Below, one piece after another: positions 19,211-28,427 of a stretch of 64,000 bases of DNA (within the stretch, counting starts at the first letter, position 1; every line of letters begins with the position of its first letter). The notes beneath the pieces were generated by a model, which searched no databases, was not told the origin of the DNA, and saw nothing but the letters and a program-made list of their open reading frames with translations. The DNA is taken from assembly GCF_004355185.1 (NCBI RefSeq), contig NZ_CP037922.1:248001-312000 (forward strand), read 5' to 3'. The position numbers and the translations under genes are program-made. Source of the stretch: Hymenobacter radiodurans (GTDB lineage: Bacteria > Bacteroidota > Bacteroidia > Cytophagales > Hymenobacteraceae).

Positions 19211-21532
19211 TTAGTCGAGCGAACGGCCATGAAACAGCAGGTAGCCAATATGGCCAAACACCCCAAAGCGCTTGGCTGAGTCGTCGTAGTAGATGCCGTG
19301 CAGAGCAAGGGGCCCAACGGGCGTCTGATACACGAAACCTGTGCTAGCTGTCAGGCGAGGCCGATCGAAGCCGGATTTTTGAAGTGCCCGCTGGCCTTCG
19401 CTGTCGCGCAGAGGCTTATACACGAGGTGGGCAAAAGCCTCGGAGCGCCATTCTAACTTACTAGCCAGCAGGCTCTGGGAGAAGCGCAAACCAGCGGCGG
19501 CGTAGCGCGGCGAGCGGTAGTTATCCAGAAATAGCGTGCGCGAATCAACGAGGGGGGCAAATGTCGGTGAGGTCGTCTGGGAGGAGCGGAAGTTGGCAAA
19601 GCGCGCCTGTCCGCTGACAACTACTTCCCCAAAATAGCCCCATATCTGCTTTTTGTTGAGCAGCATAAAATACTGCTCCGTGGTAGCTGAAAACTGTAGC
19701 CATTGGTGGTTGTCGCGGTACTCGTTCTCAAATACTGAGGTGGAGCCGGGGCTATATATCTCAGTGCCCTGCACGCCGCGTATACTAGCCAAAGCTCGAC
19801 GCCCGGCCGTAGGGTATTGCTTGCGATTCAGGGAGTTGCGGCTGTAGCGGACCGCCGCTGTCAGGCCGCGGAAGCTGGTGCGGTCCAGTACGTCGCTGGA
19901 GGATACTTCGCGGGTATTGGCGTAGTTATCCTGGTTGCCAAAATAGCCCGCCTCCAACGAAACCCGACTGCGGTAGCGGGGGCTAATCCCAATCTGCACG
20001 CCTAAGGCTAAGTCGCTCTGCTCAATTAGCGTATTCTGAATATCACGCCCCAGCAGGCCGCCGGTTTTCTGATAGCTCCAGTTATTGTAAGTCACGCTGG
20101 GCTCCACAAAGAAGGGCAGCTTCTCTGGAATACTCACCCGAAACCGGCCCTGCACCGCATTATAAAAGCGCCCCAGATTAGCATTTACAGCCGCCGAATA
20201 CAGGTATTTGGTCAGCCAGCGGTATTCCAGCCCCACATAAATATTGTCCACGGCGCGGGTAGCCAGTACAAAGCCCGCCTCGGCCGACAGGTTGTTATTC
20301 TGGCGGGCATCGATGTTGAATACATAGCCCTGCCGGTCCTGATCGTAGCGAATGCGCGGGTAGATATTGCGAAAAAAGTCGTCGGCCGCGAGGCGGTAGT
20401 AGCCTTCCTCAATCTCGTCGATGGTATAGCTACGGCCCTCCCGCCGGAAAAACCGGCTTACATAAGTGTTCTGCTTTTCGGCCAGACCCTGCACCGTGAT
20501 GCGTTTAAAAACCGGACCGGGGGCCGAATTCTGAAACTCGCGGCGGCGGCTGGCCAGCGCCAGTGTATCGACGCGGCGCGGAATGCGGCGTAGCATCTGC
20601 GTGAGCTTATCCTGCGCCGCCTTTTCGCCCAGTTCGATCAGCTCGCGCACTTTGTCGAAGTCGGTGGCGCCGTAGCCTTCCAGATCAGGCTGAATGAATA
20701 CTCCGTTTGGCCCTACGGCCAGTGTATCAGCTACATCGGCGCCCAAAAAAACGATGGAGCCCAGTAGCAGCTCGTCGTCCTTCTCGAAAGGGTATTTTTT
20801 GTAGGCCACATCGCCCACGTTCACCCCAATGATAATATCAGGCTGAAATGCGGACCGCATAACATCGGTGGGGAAGTTGTTGTAGATGCCCCCATCAAAA
20901 AGGTAGCGGCCGTCGGGGTTGCGAATGGGGCGAAATACCAGCGGCACCGCCATCGAATTGCGCACGGCATCGGCAAGCGAGCCGCTCTCCTGTACTACTT
21001 GCTTGCGGGTAAATACCTCGGCGGCAAGGCACCGGAAGGGAATAAACAGATTGTCGAAATCGTAGTTGGCAGCCGCGGCAGCTGGCGCCAGAAACTTGGC
21101 CAGCGCGAAGTTCAAGTTAACGTCGTTGATCAGATTGGGCGAGATGCGCGTGTTCAACGACGAGTCGATGGCCACGCCCACGCGCAGAGCCGCCGGGGAA
21201 GCATCAGCGTTCAGATAGTTGAAGGCTTTGTCTTGGAGTTGCTCACCGGACACCCAGTATTGAAAGTCGGGGTCCATCACGATTTCCTCGATTTCGGCTG
21301 GCGAATAACCCGCCGAATACATAGCGCCTACCACCGAGCCCATGCTGGTGCCAATGATGTAGTCAATTGGTATCTTGTTCTTCTCCAGAACTTTCAGTAC
21401 GCCCACGTGCGCCAAACCCTTGGCGCCGCCGCCGCTCAGTACTAAGCCAACTTTCTGCGCTTGAACTGACAGAGTGGACCCGCTGAGTCCCAAGATTAGG
21501 AAGCAGAAAAAAAGAAACCAGTTACGTAACAT
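19211..21532 (-). CDS. Patatin-like phospholipase with C-terminal BamA/TamA-type barrel
   Basis: 773 residues from ATG 21532 (MLRNWFLFFCFLILGL, signal peptide). The patatin domain has the oxyanion loop LVLSGGGAKGLAHVG, the nucleophile GTSMGS and the catalytic DGGIYNNFP. A POTRA-like segment follows (about residues 355-420) and then an Omp85-type beta-barrel to the C-terminus. This is the PlpD-like type Vd layout common in Bacteroidota. The patatin part probably acts as a lipase or phospholipase, outside the cell if secreted (inference). Confidence 0.85.
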   Translation of the reverse strand: MLRNWFLFFCFLILGLSGSTLSVQAQKVGLVLSGGGAKGLAHVGVLKVLEKNKIPIDYIIGTSMGSVVGAMYSAGYSPAEIEEIVMDPDFQYWVSGEQLQDKAFNYLNADASPAALRVGVAIDSSLNTRISPNLINDVNLNFALAKFLAPAAAAANYDFDNLFIPFRCLAAEVFTRKQVVQESGSLADAVRNSMAVPLVFRPIRNPDGRYLFDGGIYNNFPTDVMRSAFQPDIIIGVNVGDVAYKKYPFEKDDELLLGSIVFLGADVADTLAVGPNGVFIQPDLEGYGATDFDKVRELIELGEKAAQDKLTQMLRRIPRRVDTLALASRRREFQNSAPGPVFKRITVQGLAEKQNTYVSRFFRREGRSYTIDEIEEGYYRLAADDFFRNIYPRIRYDQDRQGYVFNIDARQNNNLSAEAGFVLATRAVDNIYVGLEYRWLTKYLYSAAVNANLGRFYNAVQGRFRVSIPEKLPFFVEPSVTYNNWSYQKTGGLLGRDIQNTLIEQSDLALGVQIGISPRYRSRVSLEAGYFGNQDNYANTREVSSSDVLDRTSFRGLTAAVRYSRNSLNRKQYPTAGRRALASIRGVQGTEIYSPGSTSVFENEYRDNHQWLQFSATTEQYFMLLNKKQIWGYFGEVVVSGQARFANFRSSQTTSPTFAPLVDSRTLFLDNYRSPRYAAAGLRFSQSLLASKLEWRSEAFAHLVYKPLRDSEGQRALQKSGFDRPRLTASTGFVYQTPVGPLALHGIYYDDSAKRFGVFGHIGYLLFHGRSLD

Positions 21533-21635
21533 AGGTAGGAAGTAGCACAAAAAAGCCCCCCAGGGGCAGTAAGCCGACGCAAGTTGGCGCGACCGGTGAG
21601 CAAATTACCGCTTTCCAACGGCACTACCGTTTAGC

Positions 21636-22007
21636 TTACCATTTGCGAAAGATGACATACACTGCCGCCACCAGCAGCCCGAAGCCCACTACATGGTTCC
21701 AGGCCAGCTTATCAGTTTTGAAAATGTACACCGCGCACAGCGTGAAGACGCTCAGCGAAATGACCTCCTGAATAACCTTAAGCTGAAACAGGTTAAATGG
21801 TCCGCCATTTTCATCAAACCCAATGCGATTGGCGGGTACCTGAAAAACGTATTCAAAAAACGCTAGGCCCCAGCTCACCAGAATCACGCCAACCAACCCC
21901 AGCCCGTGTAGCCAGGTGATCTTTTTGAACTGCAAATGCCCGTACCAGGCAAACGTCATGAAGAGGTTGGACACGGTGAGCAGCAGAATGGTGTAGAGGG
22001 CTTTCAT
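21636..22007 (-). CDS. DUF486 (DMT-type) small membrane protein
   Basis: 123 residues with four hydrophobic segments and the family signature FFEYVFQVPANRIG. DUF486 proteins belong to the drug/metabolite transporter superfamily; no substrate is established. It lies between the patatin gene and the phospholipase C-like gene, 22 bp after the latter, all on the minus strand. Confidence 0.85.
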   Translation of the reverse strand: MKALYTILLLTVSNLFMTFAWYGHLQFKKITWLHGLGLVGVILVSWGLAFFEYVFQVPANRIGFDENGGPFNLFQLKVIQEVISLSVFTLCAVYIFKTDKLAWNHVVGFGLLVAAVYVIFRKW

Positions 22008-22029
22008 ATGTGTAGGGGAGGTTGCCGTT

Positions 22030-22998
22030 TTAGTCCTCGTGGCCCGGAATACTGCGCTGGGGGGCGTTTTTCAATTCCGTGCTTTCCTTATCCAAGCGGC
22101 GTTGCTCTGCAGCAGAAATGCTGGGGGGCAAATTTTTCAGATCGGGCTGGCCGGCGTTTACCCAGCAGGTGTACCAGAAAGCTCCCACAAGCTGCACGGC
22201 CCGCCGCATTTGCCGTTCTACCTGCCCGTGCAGGCGCTCGTGATAAGCACGGCTAAACTCGCGCGAATACACGCGCACCGCGCCCTGAGCACCGCGCTCC
22301 TCAAAGCCGTATTTCTTGTCGTCAGGAAAACGGTTGGTCAACTCCCGCTCAAACCGCAACACCGAATCTACTGCGGCATTAGAGCGGCCCACGGCTTCCC
22401 AGATGCTGAAAGCAGGGTTATCAAGGTAGGGTGCTGGGCCAGTGAAAAAATCATAATTCGCACTCAGCAATTCCGGCAAACGACTTTCCCATAACCCATG
22501 AATACCCCGCTGACCGGACAGTTGGCCGTTATAGTTGCGGGTGCTGTGCAGCGGCACGCAAGCGTCGGCAACATAGTGCCCCAAGTCGGCGGAAAGGTGC
22601 AGAATGCGGTCAGCGTCGCGGGTGCGGAAAGCCTCGGTCAGTTGAAGCTGCATGCGCGCCACGTGCCACGGTACAATGCCGTGCCGCTGCAAAGTATCTT
22701 CGCCATAGCGCGCTACGGCGTCGGCCCAGCTACGGGGCAAACGAACTATCGCGCTGTCGCCATAAGCATCCACGTCCAAGAAGTGACGAGCTGCCTCACC
22801 CGGTACCACGGCCCGGCGTTGGTCAGGCCGGGTGGCGTGGTCGGTGAGATAGTCAATGTGCTTTTTGTAAAACCCCAGCAGCTCGGTCGGCAGGGTAAAT
22901 ACCGCCAGCCGATTGATCATGCGATGCCCGAAAAATCCCCACGCCCGCGGCTGCAAAGGCAACAGCAGGAGCAACAGAAGCAGTGGGAGTTTCTTCAT
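22030..22998 (-). CDS. Secreted zinc-dependent phospholipase C / S1-P1-like protein
   Basis: 322 residues. A signal peptide (MKKLPLLLLLLLLPLQPRA) is followed immediately by WGFFGHRMINR, so the mature N-terminal Trp and the early His would be metal ligands, as in phospholipase C and P1 nuclease. Further ligands are likely in ARHFLDVD and in LSADLGHYVADACVPLHST, an HxxxD pattern. Related Bacteroidota proteins are annotated as zinc-dependent phospholipase C; the substrate is not proven. Two copies of the G6 motif lie in its last 40 codons (22059, 22133). Confidence 0.75.
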   Translation of the reverse strand: MKKLPLLLLLLLLPLQPRAWGFFGHRMINRLAVFTLPTELLGFYKKHIDYLTDHATRPDQRRAVVPGEAARHFLDVDAYGDSAIVRLPRSWADAVARYGEDTLQRHGIVPWHVARMQLQLTEAFRTRDADRILHLSADLGHYVADACVPLHSTRNYNGQLSGQRGIHGLWESRLPELLSANYDFFTGPAPYLDNPAFSIWEAVGRSNAAVDSVLRFERELTNRFPDDKKYGFEERGAQGAVRVYSREFSRAYHERLHGQVERQMRRAVQLVGAFWYTCWVNAGQPDLKNLPPSISAAEQRRLDKESTELKNAPQRSIPGHED

Positions 22999-23029
22999 AA
23001 TCGGTGGCTGGGGGGCTTTTTCTTATGGC

Positions 23030-23653
23030 TTAGCGCCGCCCTTGCCCTGCGAAGCGCAACCGATAATCGGCCTTCACATCGCCCTTACTGATGCGCGTAA
23101 GCTTGCCCTTCAGCAGTTGCTTCTTGAAGCCCGATAAATGATCGGTGAACAGAATGCCTTCTAGGTGGTCGTACTCGTGCTGAATGACGCGGGCCGTCAT
23201 GCCGGAGAAGGCTTCTTCGTGTACCACGCGGTTTTCGTCCTCGTAACGCAGCACGATATTGGCCGGCCGGTACACCATCTCCCGCACGCCCGGAATGCTC
23301 AGGCATCCTTCTTCAAAGCCCCATTCTTCGCCGGTTTCGCTCACCATTACGGGGTTAATAAAGGCCCGCTTTACTGGCTGGTCCTGGGGGGCATTTTCGG
23401 CAACGGAAGGAGCTTCAGTAGTTTCTTCCTCATCCTCATCTTCGTCGTCCAGCATAGGCGCCGAGTCGATAACAAACAAACGTACGCTGCGCCCAATCTG
23501 CGGAGCGGCCAAGCCCACACCGCGAGCGTGATACATAGTGTCAAACATATCGGCAATGAGCTGTTTCAGCTCTTTGGCATCAACATCTACTGATATGTCC
23601 TTGGCGGGTGTCTTTAATACTGGGTCGCCGAAGGCAACGATGGGATAAATCAT
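23030..23653 (-). CDS. def: Peptide deformylase
   Basis: 207 residues with all three deformylase motifs: GVGLAAPQIG, EEGCLSIPG and IQHEYDHLEG (metal ligands Cys, His, His and catalytic Glu). It removes the formyl group from nascent protein N-termini. A 25-residue acidic insert (DEDEDEEETTEA and so on) lies between motifs 1 and 2; the tail of the insert, ENAPQDQ, is encoded by a copy of the G6 motif at 23386. The start codon overlaps the ruvX stop (ATGA), so the two are translationally coupled. Confidence 0.95.
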   Translation of the reverse strand: MIYPIVAFGDPVLKTPAKDISVDVDAKELKQLIADMFDTMYHARGVGLAAPQIGRSVRLFVIDSAPMLDDEDEDEEETTEAPSVAENAPQDQPVKRAFINPVMVSETGEEWGFEEGCLSIPGVREMVYRPANIVLRYEDENRVVHEEAFSGMTARVIQHEYDHLEGILFTDHLSGFKKQLLKGKLTRISKGDVKADYRLRFAGQGRR

Positions 23654-24060
23654 CGGGAATTAAGGAAAGATTGCAAAATAAGCGTGGCACTCACGCGGTC
23701 GACGGTGGCTTTGTCGCGGCGGTCTTTCTTCGAAAGCCCCCCAGCCAGCATCGCGGCGTGCGCCATGCGCGAAGTGTAGCGCTCATCGAGCTCGTGCACC
23801 GGTACAGTTGGCAGCTCGCGACGCAAACGCCGCACCAAACCAACCACAGCACTGGTTACGTCTGTTGGCTCATTGAGCAAAGTGCGCGGCATCCCCACTA
23901 CAATAGCTGCCAACGGTTCACGCTGATGGTACGCCTGTACATAAGCCAACAGGTCCTGACTATGGATGGTTTCGAGGGGCGTGGCAATGAGCTGCAACGG
24001 GTCGGTCACGGCCAGTCCCACGCGCTTGTTGCCGTAGTCAATGGCAAGAATTCGGCTCAT
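23650..24060 (-). CDS. ruvX: RuvX/YqgF Holliday junction resolvase-like protein
   Basis: 136 residues from ATG 24060 (MSRILAIDYGNKRVGLAVTD). The RNase H-like fold is shown by DYGNKRVGLA, IVVGMPRTL and the C-terminal DERYTSRMA and KDRRDKATVDRVSAT. The longer upstream frame lacks family similarity. RuvX/YqgF acts in rRNA maturation or Holliday junction processing. It is coupled to def by the ATGA overlap and has a good -7 box at 24107-24114. Confidence 0.9.
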   Translation of the reverse strand: MSRILAIDYGNKRVGLAVTDPLQLIATPLETIHSQDLLAYVQAYHQREPLAAIVVGMPRTLLNEPTDVTSAVVGLVRRLRRELPTVPVHELDERYTSRMAHAAMLAGGLSKKDRRDKATVDRVSATLILQSFLNSR

Positions 24061-24430
24061 TACGTCGGGATGAAAATAGAAAGGTGCAGTAATCTGGCTA
24101 CTCGCCCAAAGATACGGCACCTATCGCTATTGCTCGTCTCCACTAAGTTGATTTCTAGCCTACCTAGGCTGTAATGAGCTTTAATCTTTTTATTGGAAAT
24201 TTTATATATTTTCAATGTAATACTTTAGTAATAACTCTAGTATAATGCCAGCGTATTTACCTTGTTATATTATAAATATGTCTTACAAAATATAAAATTG
24301 CATTGTTATTTGAAAATAATGTAGGGGTATAAATAGGCATGATTTTCCCGTAATAGTTTTACTAGATTTGGAATGTTGCCTTGTCGCTAACTGCCGTTTA
24401 TAGTTAAAACATCTACTCTTCCAGCCTTTT
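24061..24430. other. AT-rich intergenic region between divergent genes
   Basis: This 370-bp gap between ruvX (-) and the S41 protease (+) is much more AT-rich than its surroundings between about 24175 and 24420. It has the ruvX -7 box at 24107-24114. I see no convincing ORF or RNA gene in it. Confidence 0.6.
24107..24114 (-). promoter_or_regulatory. Bacteroidota -7 box for ruvX-def
   Basis: Minus-strand TATCTTTG matches TAnnTTTG exactly, 47 bp upstream of the ruvX ATG. No clear TTTG element is seen at the -33 position. Confidence 0.5.
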
Positions 24431-26112
24431 ATGAACGCCAAGTCGAACACTGTTTCGACGCCTACTCCGGAGCTCACTCCGACGTCGGCGCCTCGTGCTT
24501 CCCGCTTACAGGTGCGGCAGCCATGGCTGTTAGCGTTGGTACTAGCTGGCGGTATGTTGGTAGGTGCGAATCCATTCAGGCCCTCCGGCCAAAACCCCGA
24601 TAGTACCTCGCGCGGCTATCTGAAGTTCAAAGAGATTTTGAGCTACGTAGACCGCGATTATGTCGACTCTGTTGATGCCGAAGCGCTTTCCGACTACGCC
24701 ATTGGCCGTATGCTGGAGCGCCTCGATCCACACTCGGTATTTATACCAGCAAAAGAGCAAACCCAGGCTTCCGCCTTCCTTCAGAGTGATTTTGACGGTG
24801 TAGGAGTTGAGTTCAATATATTTCAAGACACAGTTACAGTAATAGCTTCGCTGGGGGCGGCCCGGCGGAGCATGCTGGCCTTCGGCCCGGCGACCAACTG
24901 CTGGCTGTGAATGGTGAGGCCGTATCTGGGGTGCGCATGACGACCGAGCAGGTGTATGGCAAACTGCGCGGTCCGCGGGCTAGCCGTGTGCAAATTCAGG
25001 TTCAGCGCCGTGGCTCACTCAAGCTGCTGAACGTGACGGTGACCCGCGAGCGGGTACCAAATAATTCAGTGGAAGTAGCCTATATGGTTGATAACCAAAC
25101 TGGCTATATCAAAGTGAGTCGGTTTGCCAACAATACCTATGAGGAGTTCAAGCAGGCATTAGGTGATTTGCGCCGCCAAGGCATGTCGCGTTTGGTGCTA
25201 GACTTACGGGGCAACCCCGGCGGCTACCTCGACCGCGCCACCAAAATGGCCGATGAGTTCATCGCCGGTACCCGCAAAATCGTGTATACCGATGGTAAAG
25301 GCGACCAATACGATACCCAAACCTACTCCCGCGTGCTGGGCGAGTTCGAAGAAGGCCCTTTAGTTGTGCTGGTAGACGAAGGTAGTGCCTCCGCCGCTGA
25401 GGTAGTGGCTGGTGCCTTGCAAGATCATGACCGCGCCCTGCTGGTCGGTCGGCGCACGTTTGGGAAAGGCTTGGTTCAGCAGCCCATTGCTCTCAATGAT
25501 GGCTCAGAACTGCGTCTGACTATCGCCCGCTATTACACGCCCTCGGGCCGCTCTATCCAGAAATCGTATCAGGGCGGACACGCTGAGTATGAGCAGGAAC
25601 TGGCCAAGCGTCAGCGCCAAGGCGAGTACTTCCACGCCGACAGTATTCACTTCGCCGACTCTCTGCGGTATCGCACGATGCACGGTCGTACGGTATATGG
25701 CGGGGGCGGTATCATGCCTGATTTATTTGTGCCCCGAGATACCACGGCTTTCTCCAAGTATTTCCGCCGGTTGCAAAGCCGCAATCTGGTGCGTGAGTTC
25801 GCGCTGAAGTTTTACCAAGATCATCAGCCTGAGCTAGAAGGCCTTCGTTTTGAGCAATTCAATGCATCGTTTCGCATCACGGATACCCAGCTTCAAGCTC
25901 TAAGCGCTTTAGCGGCCCGCGCAGGCTTGGTGGCCGATGCAGCTGGTTTGCGCCGGGCGGCTCCGCTCCTACGCACACAACTTAAAGCGCACATTGCCCG
26001 GAGTGCTTACGGCAAAAACGCCTATCACACGGTGTTAGCTGAGCAAGACGTAGAGTTTCAACAAGCATTGCGCGCTATTGATACGAGTACGGCCCAGCTT
26101 ACTGGGAACTGA
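24431..26112 (+). pseudogene. S41 C-terminal processing protease (CtpA-like), frameshift at G5 run
   Basis: Restored length 560 residues. The first frame has a cytoplasmic N-terminus, a membrane anchor (WLLALVLAGGMLVGA) and the start of the PDZ domain (SDFDGVGVEFNIF). The break is at G5 run 24853-24857; a sixth G gives LGGGPAEHAGLRPGDQLLAV, a classic PDZ segment. The second frame carries the protease core: VDEGSASAAEVVAGALQDHD (catalytic Ser) and GRRTFGKGLVQ (catalytic Lys). It would cleave envelope proteins in the periplasm. The break again lies at a motif-like CTGGGGG(G)C. Confidence 0.85.
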
Positions 26113-26304
26113 GCATAGTTCTTGCCTATTGTACGTTCGCCACCACTTAGCACATAGAGTCAAGGTGGCGGATGGATAGGTAATTAATGGATTCAATTGA
26201 TTGATGGGTGATTGTTGATAATGCTCCAACACCTGCTTAGGCTGTTTTTTTGGTGGAAAGCCCCGCCGTTACGGTAGACGCAATTAACCTTTTTCGGAAA
26301 ACGA

Positions 26305-26979
26305 ATGAGCGACGCACACAAAGATTTACAGCAGGCTTTAGAGCAATTCTGGAGCTATATGGCGCGGCGGCAGGGTGGAGCAGTATTGGTGGAAGAACTA
26401 AAGCTGAACTTCTGGGACGACGACCACGATACCATGGAGCGTCGGCGCTACCGCAGCGACCTGCACCGGGCCACTATATCCGAAATTGAAAAGCAGAACG
26501 GTGGCTGGGGCGACGTGAACGGCATTGACTTGCTGCTGGAAGCCATCACGGCCGACTATCTACACGAGGATGTTCTGTATGAGTGCCTCGAAACGCTGAA
26601 GCCTGCTCGTCGCACTATTCTACTGGAGCGTGGGTTGCTTTCGCCGCTCTACCACACGCGCTACCTGGCTGCTGAGCATGTAGCTCACTATATCATTCCT
26701 CATCGCACGGAATTGATGGAATTCCTTATCTGCCACGACGATCATAAGCTCGTCAGCCGATATGCACTCAATACACTGTCGGATTTGCACCCCGCAAAAG
26801 CGGTAGAATATGCGTTGCCTCGCCTCACCGATGAGGATGCGTATATGCGGCTGGCTAGCGTAATGGCGCTACAAGCAGCCGGGCATAGTTTACCAGCTGA
26901 GTTGGTAGCCGCCCTGCGCACCGATTCGAATGAGTATGTCCGCGAAGCTGCTACCGAGTTGGTAGTAGCTAAACAATAA
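26305..26979 (+). CDS. HEAT-like repeat protein of unknown function
   Basis: 224 residues, soluble, largely helical. The second half has HEAT/Armadillo-like units (LISPLYHTRYLAAEHVAHY-type helix pairs, then DEDAYMRLASVMALQAAG and NEYVREAATELVVA). The first half (DHDTMERRRYRSDLHRA) is not recognised. No signal peptide or catalytic motif, so a protein-binding role is possible (inference). It stands alone, followed by a terminator. Confidence 0.65.
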   Translation: MSDAHKDLQQALEQFWSYMARRQGGAVLVEELKLNFWDDDHDTMERRRYRSDLHRATISEIEKQNGGWGDVNGIDLLLEAITADYLHEDVLYECLETLKPARRTILLERGLLSPLYHTRYLAAEHVAHYIIPHRTELMEFLICHDDHKLVSRYALNTLSDLHPAKAVEYALPRLTDEDAYMRLASVMALQAAGHSLPAELVAALRTDSNEYVREAATELVVAKQ

Positions 26980-27033
26980 CCTCTTATCTATATCTATTTG
27001 CTAGAAATCTACTATTACTAAGTGCTAACAAGA

Positions 27034-27075
27034 AAAGGCCGGTCGCCTCTCCGTAAGGAGACGATCGGCCTTTTT
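27034..27075. terminator. Intrinsic terminator after HEAT-like gene
   Basis: AAAAGGCCGGTCGCCTC faces GAGACGATCGGCCTTTTT with two mismatched or wobble pairs and a T5 tail. It lies between the convergent HEAT-like (+) and transglutaminase (-) genes and does not use the G6 motif. Confidence 0.85.
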
Positions 27076-27148
27076 GCGTTTAGTAGCTGTTATTCCCAGC
27101 TTTGTTTTGACACCTATAGCTACCCGATCTCTATAGACGACTGTTCTG

Positions 27149-28219
27149 TTATTTCCGCTTGCTGGGGGGCAATTTCAGGTCCTGATAATAGAAGTTTTGT
27201 TCCAAACTGGTGAAGGGCTGACCATCTACTTCAGCATAGGGATAAACAAAATAATTTAGCGGCGCACCTTGTTGGCGGGGAGCTAGTGTAAGGTCGCGGC
27301 CACGGGTCAGTTCCACACGATTTTCATCGTGGGCCCCAAAAAAGTAGGTGCGCTGGGCTGGGTTTTTGGCCGCCTCCGACGCGTCTATAGGCACCCAGCC
27401 GGTTTCGCGAGTATAAAACTCGGCCCAGCAGTGATACCCTTTCACCTCGCCTGTACCGCGCTCGGGAGGTAGCGGAAAGCCAATGCTGAAGCGCGCCGGA
27501 ATACCAAGAGCGCGACAGTAGCCAATAAATACAGCGTGGAAATCGGTGCAGTTGCCGCGGCGGGCATCGCAGGCGTAGTAGATGTCGCCACGCCCCCAGC
27601 CCTGACCCGTTTTATCGTACTTAACGGTAGAAACCACGTGGTTATAAATAGCCTGCGCCTTTTCGAGGTCGGTATGGGCATTGGCTTGCGAAACCACCTC
27701 ATTTGCCCATTGCTTGATCTTACCATCCAAGGGCACAAGGCGGTCGGGCTCTAGCCAGCGGGCCATATTGGGGTCTCCAGCTTCGGTGTTCTTCGTAGCC
27801 GCCGCGGCTGACTTTGGTGCCGCAGCAAGGTTCAGGTGCTCGCGCCGGGCTGCCTGAAAACGCACTGATACGGTGAAAGGCTCTGCCGACGGATTCGTCA
27901 CCTTCAGGTGCAGCACTTGGTTGTTGTACTGCGCCTTTACTACCTCGTACGGATGCGGAGATTCTATCTTTAAGTCACTAATAGTTTGCGACTTATCGGA
28001 ATGCGGTACCGGAAGCCACAGGTCGACGGCCTTGGCGCTGGGGGGCAAATTTCGAACAGTGGTTCTGTATTCAAAAGTAAATGTCCGAACGCGGGCTGGC
28101 TGGGGGGCTTTTTTGGCTGCTGACTCCGCCCACCGACCGGTGTGAGGAATAAAGGCAGTAAGCAAAACCAGAAGTGCAAGTGGCCCAAGTAGTTTAGGCG
28201 AAAAAAAAGTACAGATCAC
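27149..28219 (-). CDS. Secreted transglutaminase-like protein
   Basis: The transglutaminase core is clear: RRGNCTDFHAVFIGYCRALG (catalytic Cys), GYHCWAEFY (His) and GWVPIDASEA (Asp), so a papain-like protease or cross-linking fold. The start is uncertain. The open frame runs up to an ATG at 28351, but a perfect -7 box at 28316-28323 would then lie inside it. GTG 28219 gives a signal-like N-terminus (ICTFFSPKLLGPLALLVLL) and is preferred here. Two motif copies (28040, 28102) flank the poorly conserved post-signal region. Confidence 0.75.
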   Translation of the reverse strand: MICTFFSPKLLGPLALLVLLTAFIPHTGRWAESAAKKAPQPARVRTFTFEYRTTVRNLPPSAKAVDLWLPVPHSDKSQTISDLKIESPHPYEVVKAQYNNQVLHLKVTNPSAEPFTVSVRFQAARREHLNLAAAPKSAAAATKNTEAGDPNMARWLEPDRLVPLDGKIKQWANEVVSQANAHTDLEKAQAIYNHVVSTVKYDKTGQGWGRGDIYYACDARRGNCTDFHAVFIGYCRALGIPARFSIGFPLPPERGTGEVKGYHCWAEFYTRETGWVPIDASEAAKNPAQRTYFFGAHDENRVELTRGRDLTLAPRQQGAPLNYFVYPYAEVDGQPFTSLEQNFYYQDLKLPPSKRK

Positions 28220-28315
28220 AGTAGAGGATAGTTTTGCTACAAACCCCTGCTCCAATAAAAAGTTGGTGAGCAGCAGCTTATAAATGAAGCAGATACGACG
28301 GGCGATGTAGGTCTG

Positions 28316-28323
28316 CAAAGGTA
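28316..28323 (-). promoter_or_regulatory. Bacteroidota -7 box upstream of transglutaminase gene
   Basis: Minus-strand TACCTTTG is an exact TAnnTTTG. The predicted transcription start is near 28308, which argues that translation starts downstream of the longest open frame. Confidence 0.5.
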
Positions 28324-28427
28324 CGGCGCCAGCGTGAGGTGAGCTTCGCACGTAGCGTTTTTAGGGGAATTTGCCGACCTTCCAGCTTGCATTACTAGGC
28401 AATCCCACCCTTGCTTTCCCTATTTCT

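Noticed and set aside
26138-26170. CGCCACC/GGTGGCG hairpin after the S41 protease
   Set aside because: Seven-bp stem with a 19-base loop and no T tract; too weak to call a terminator.
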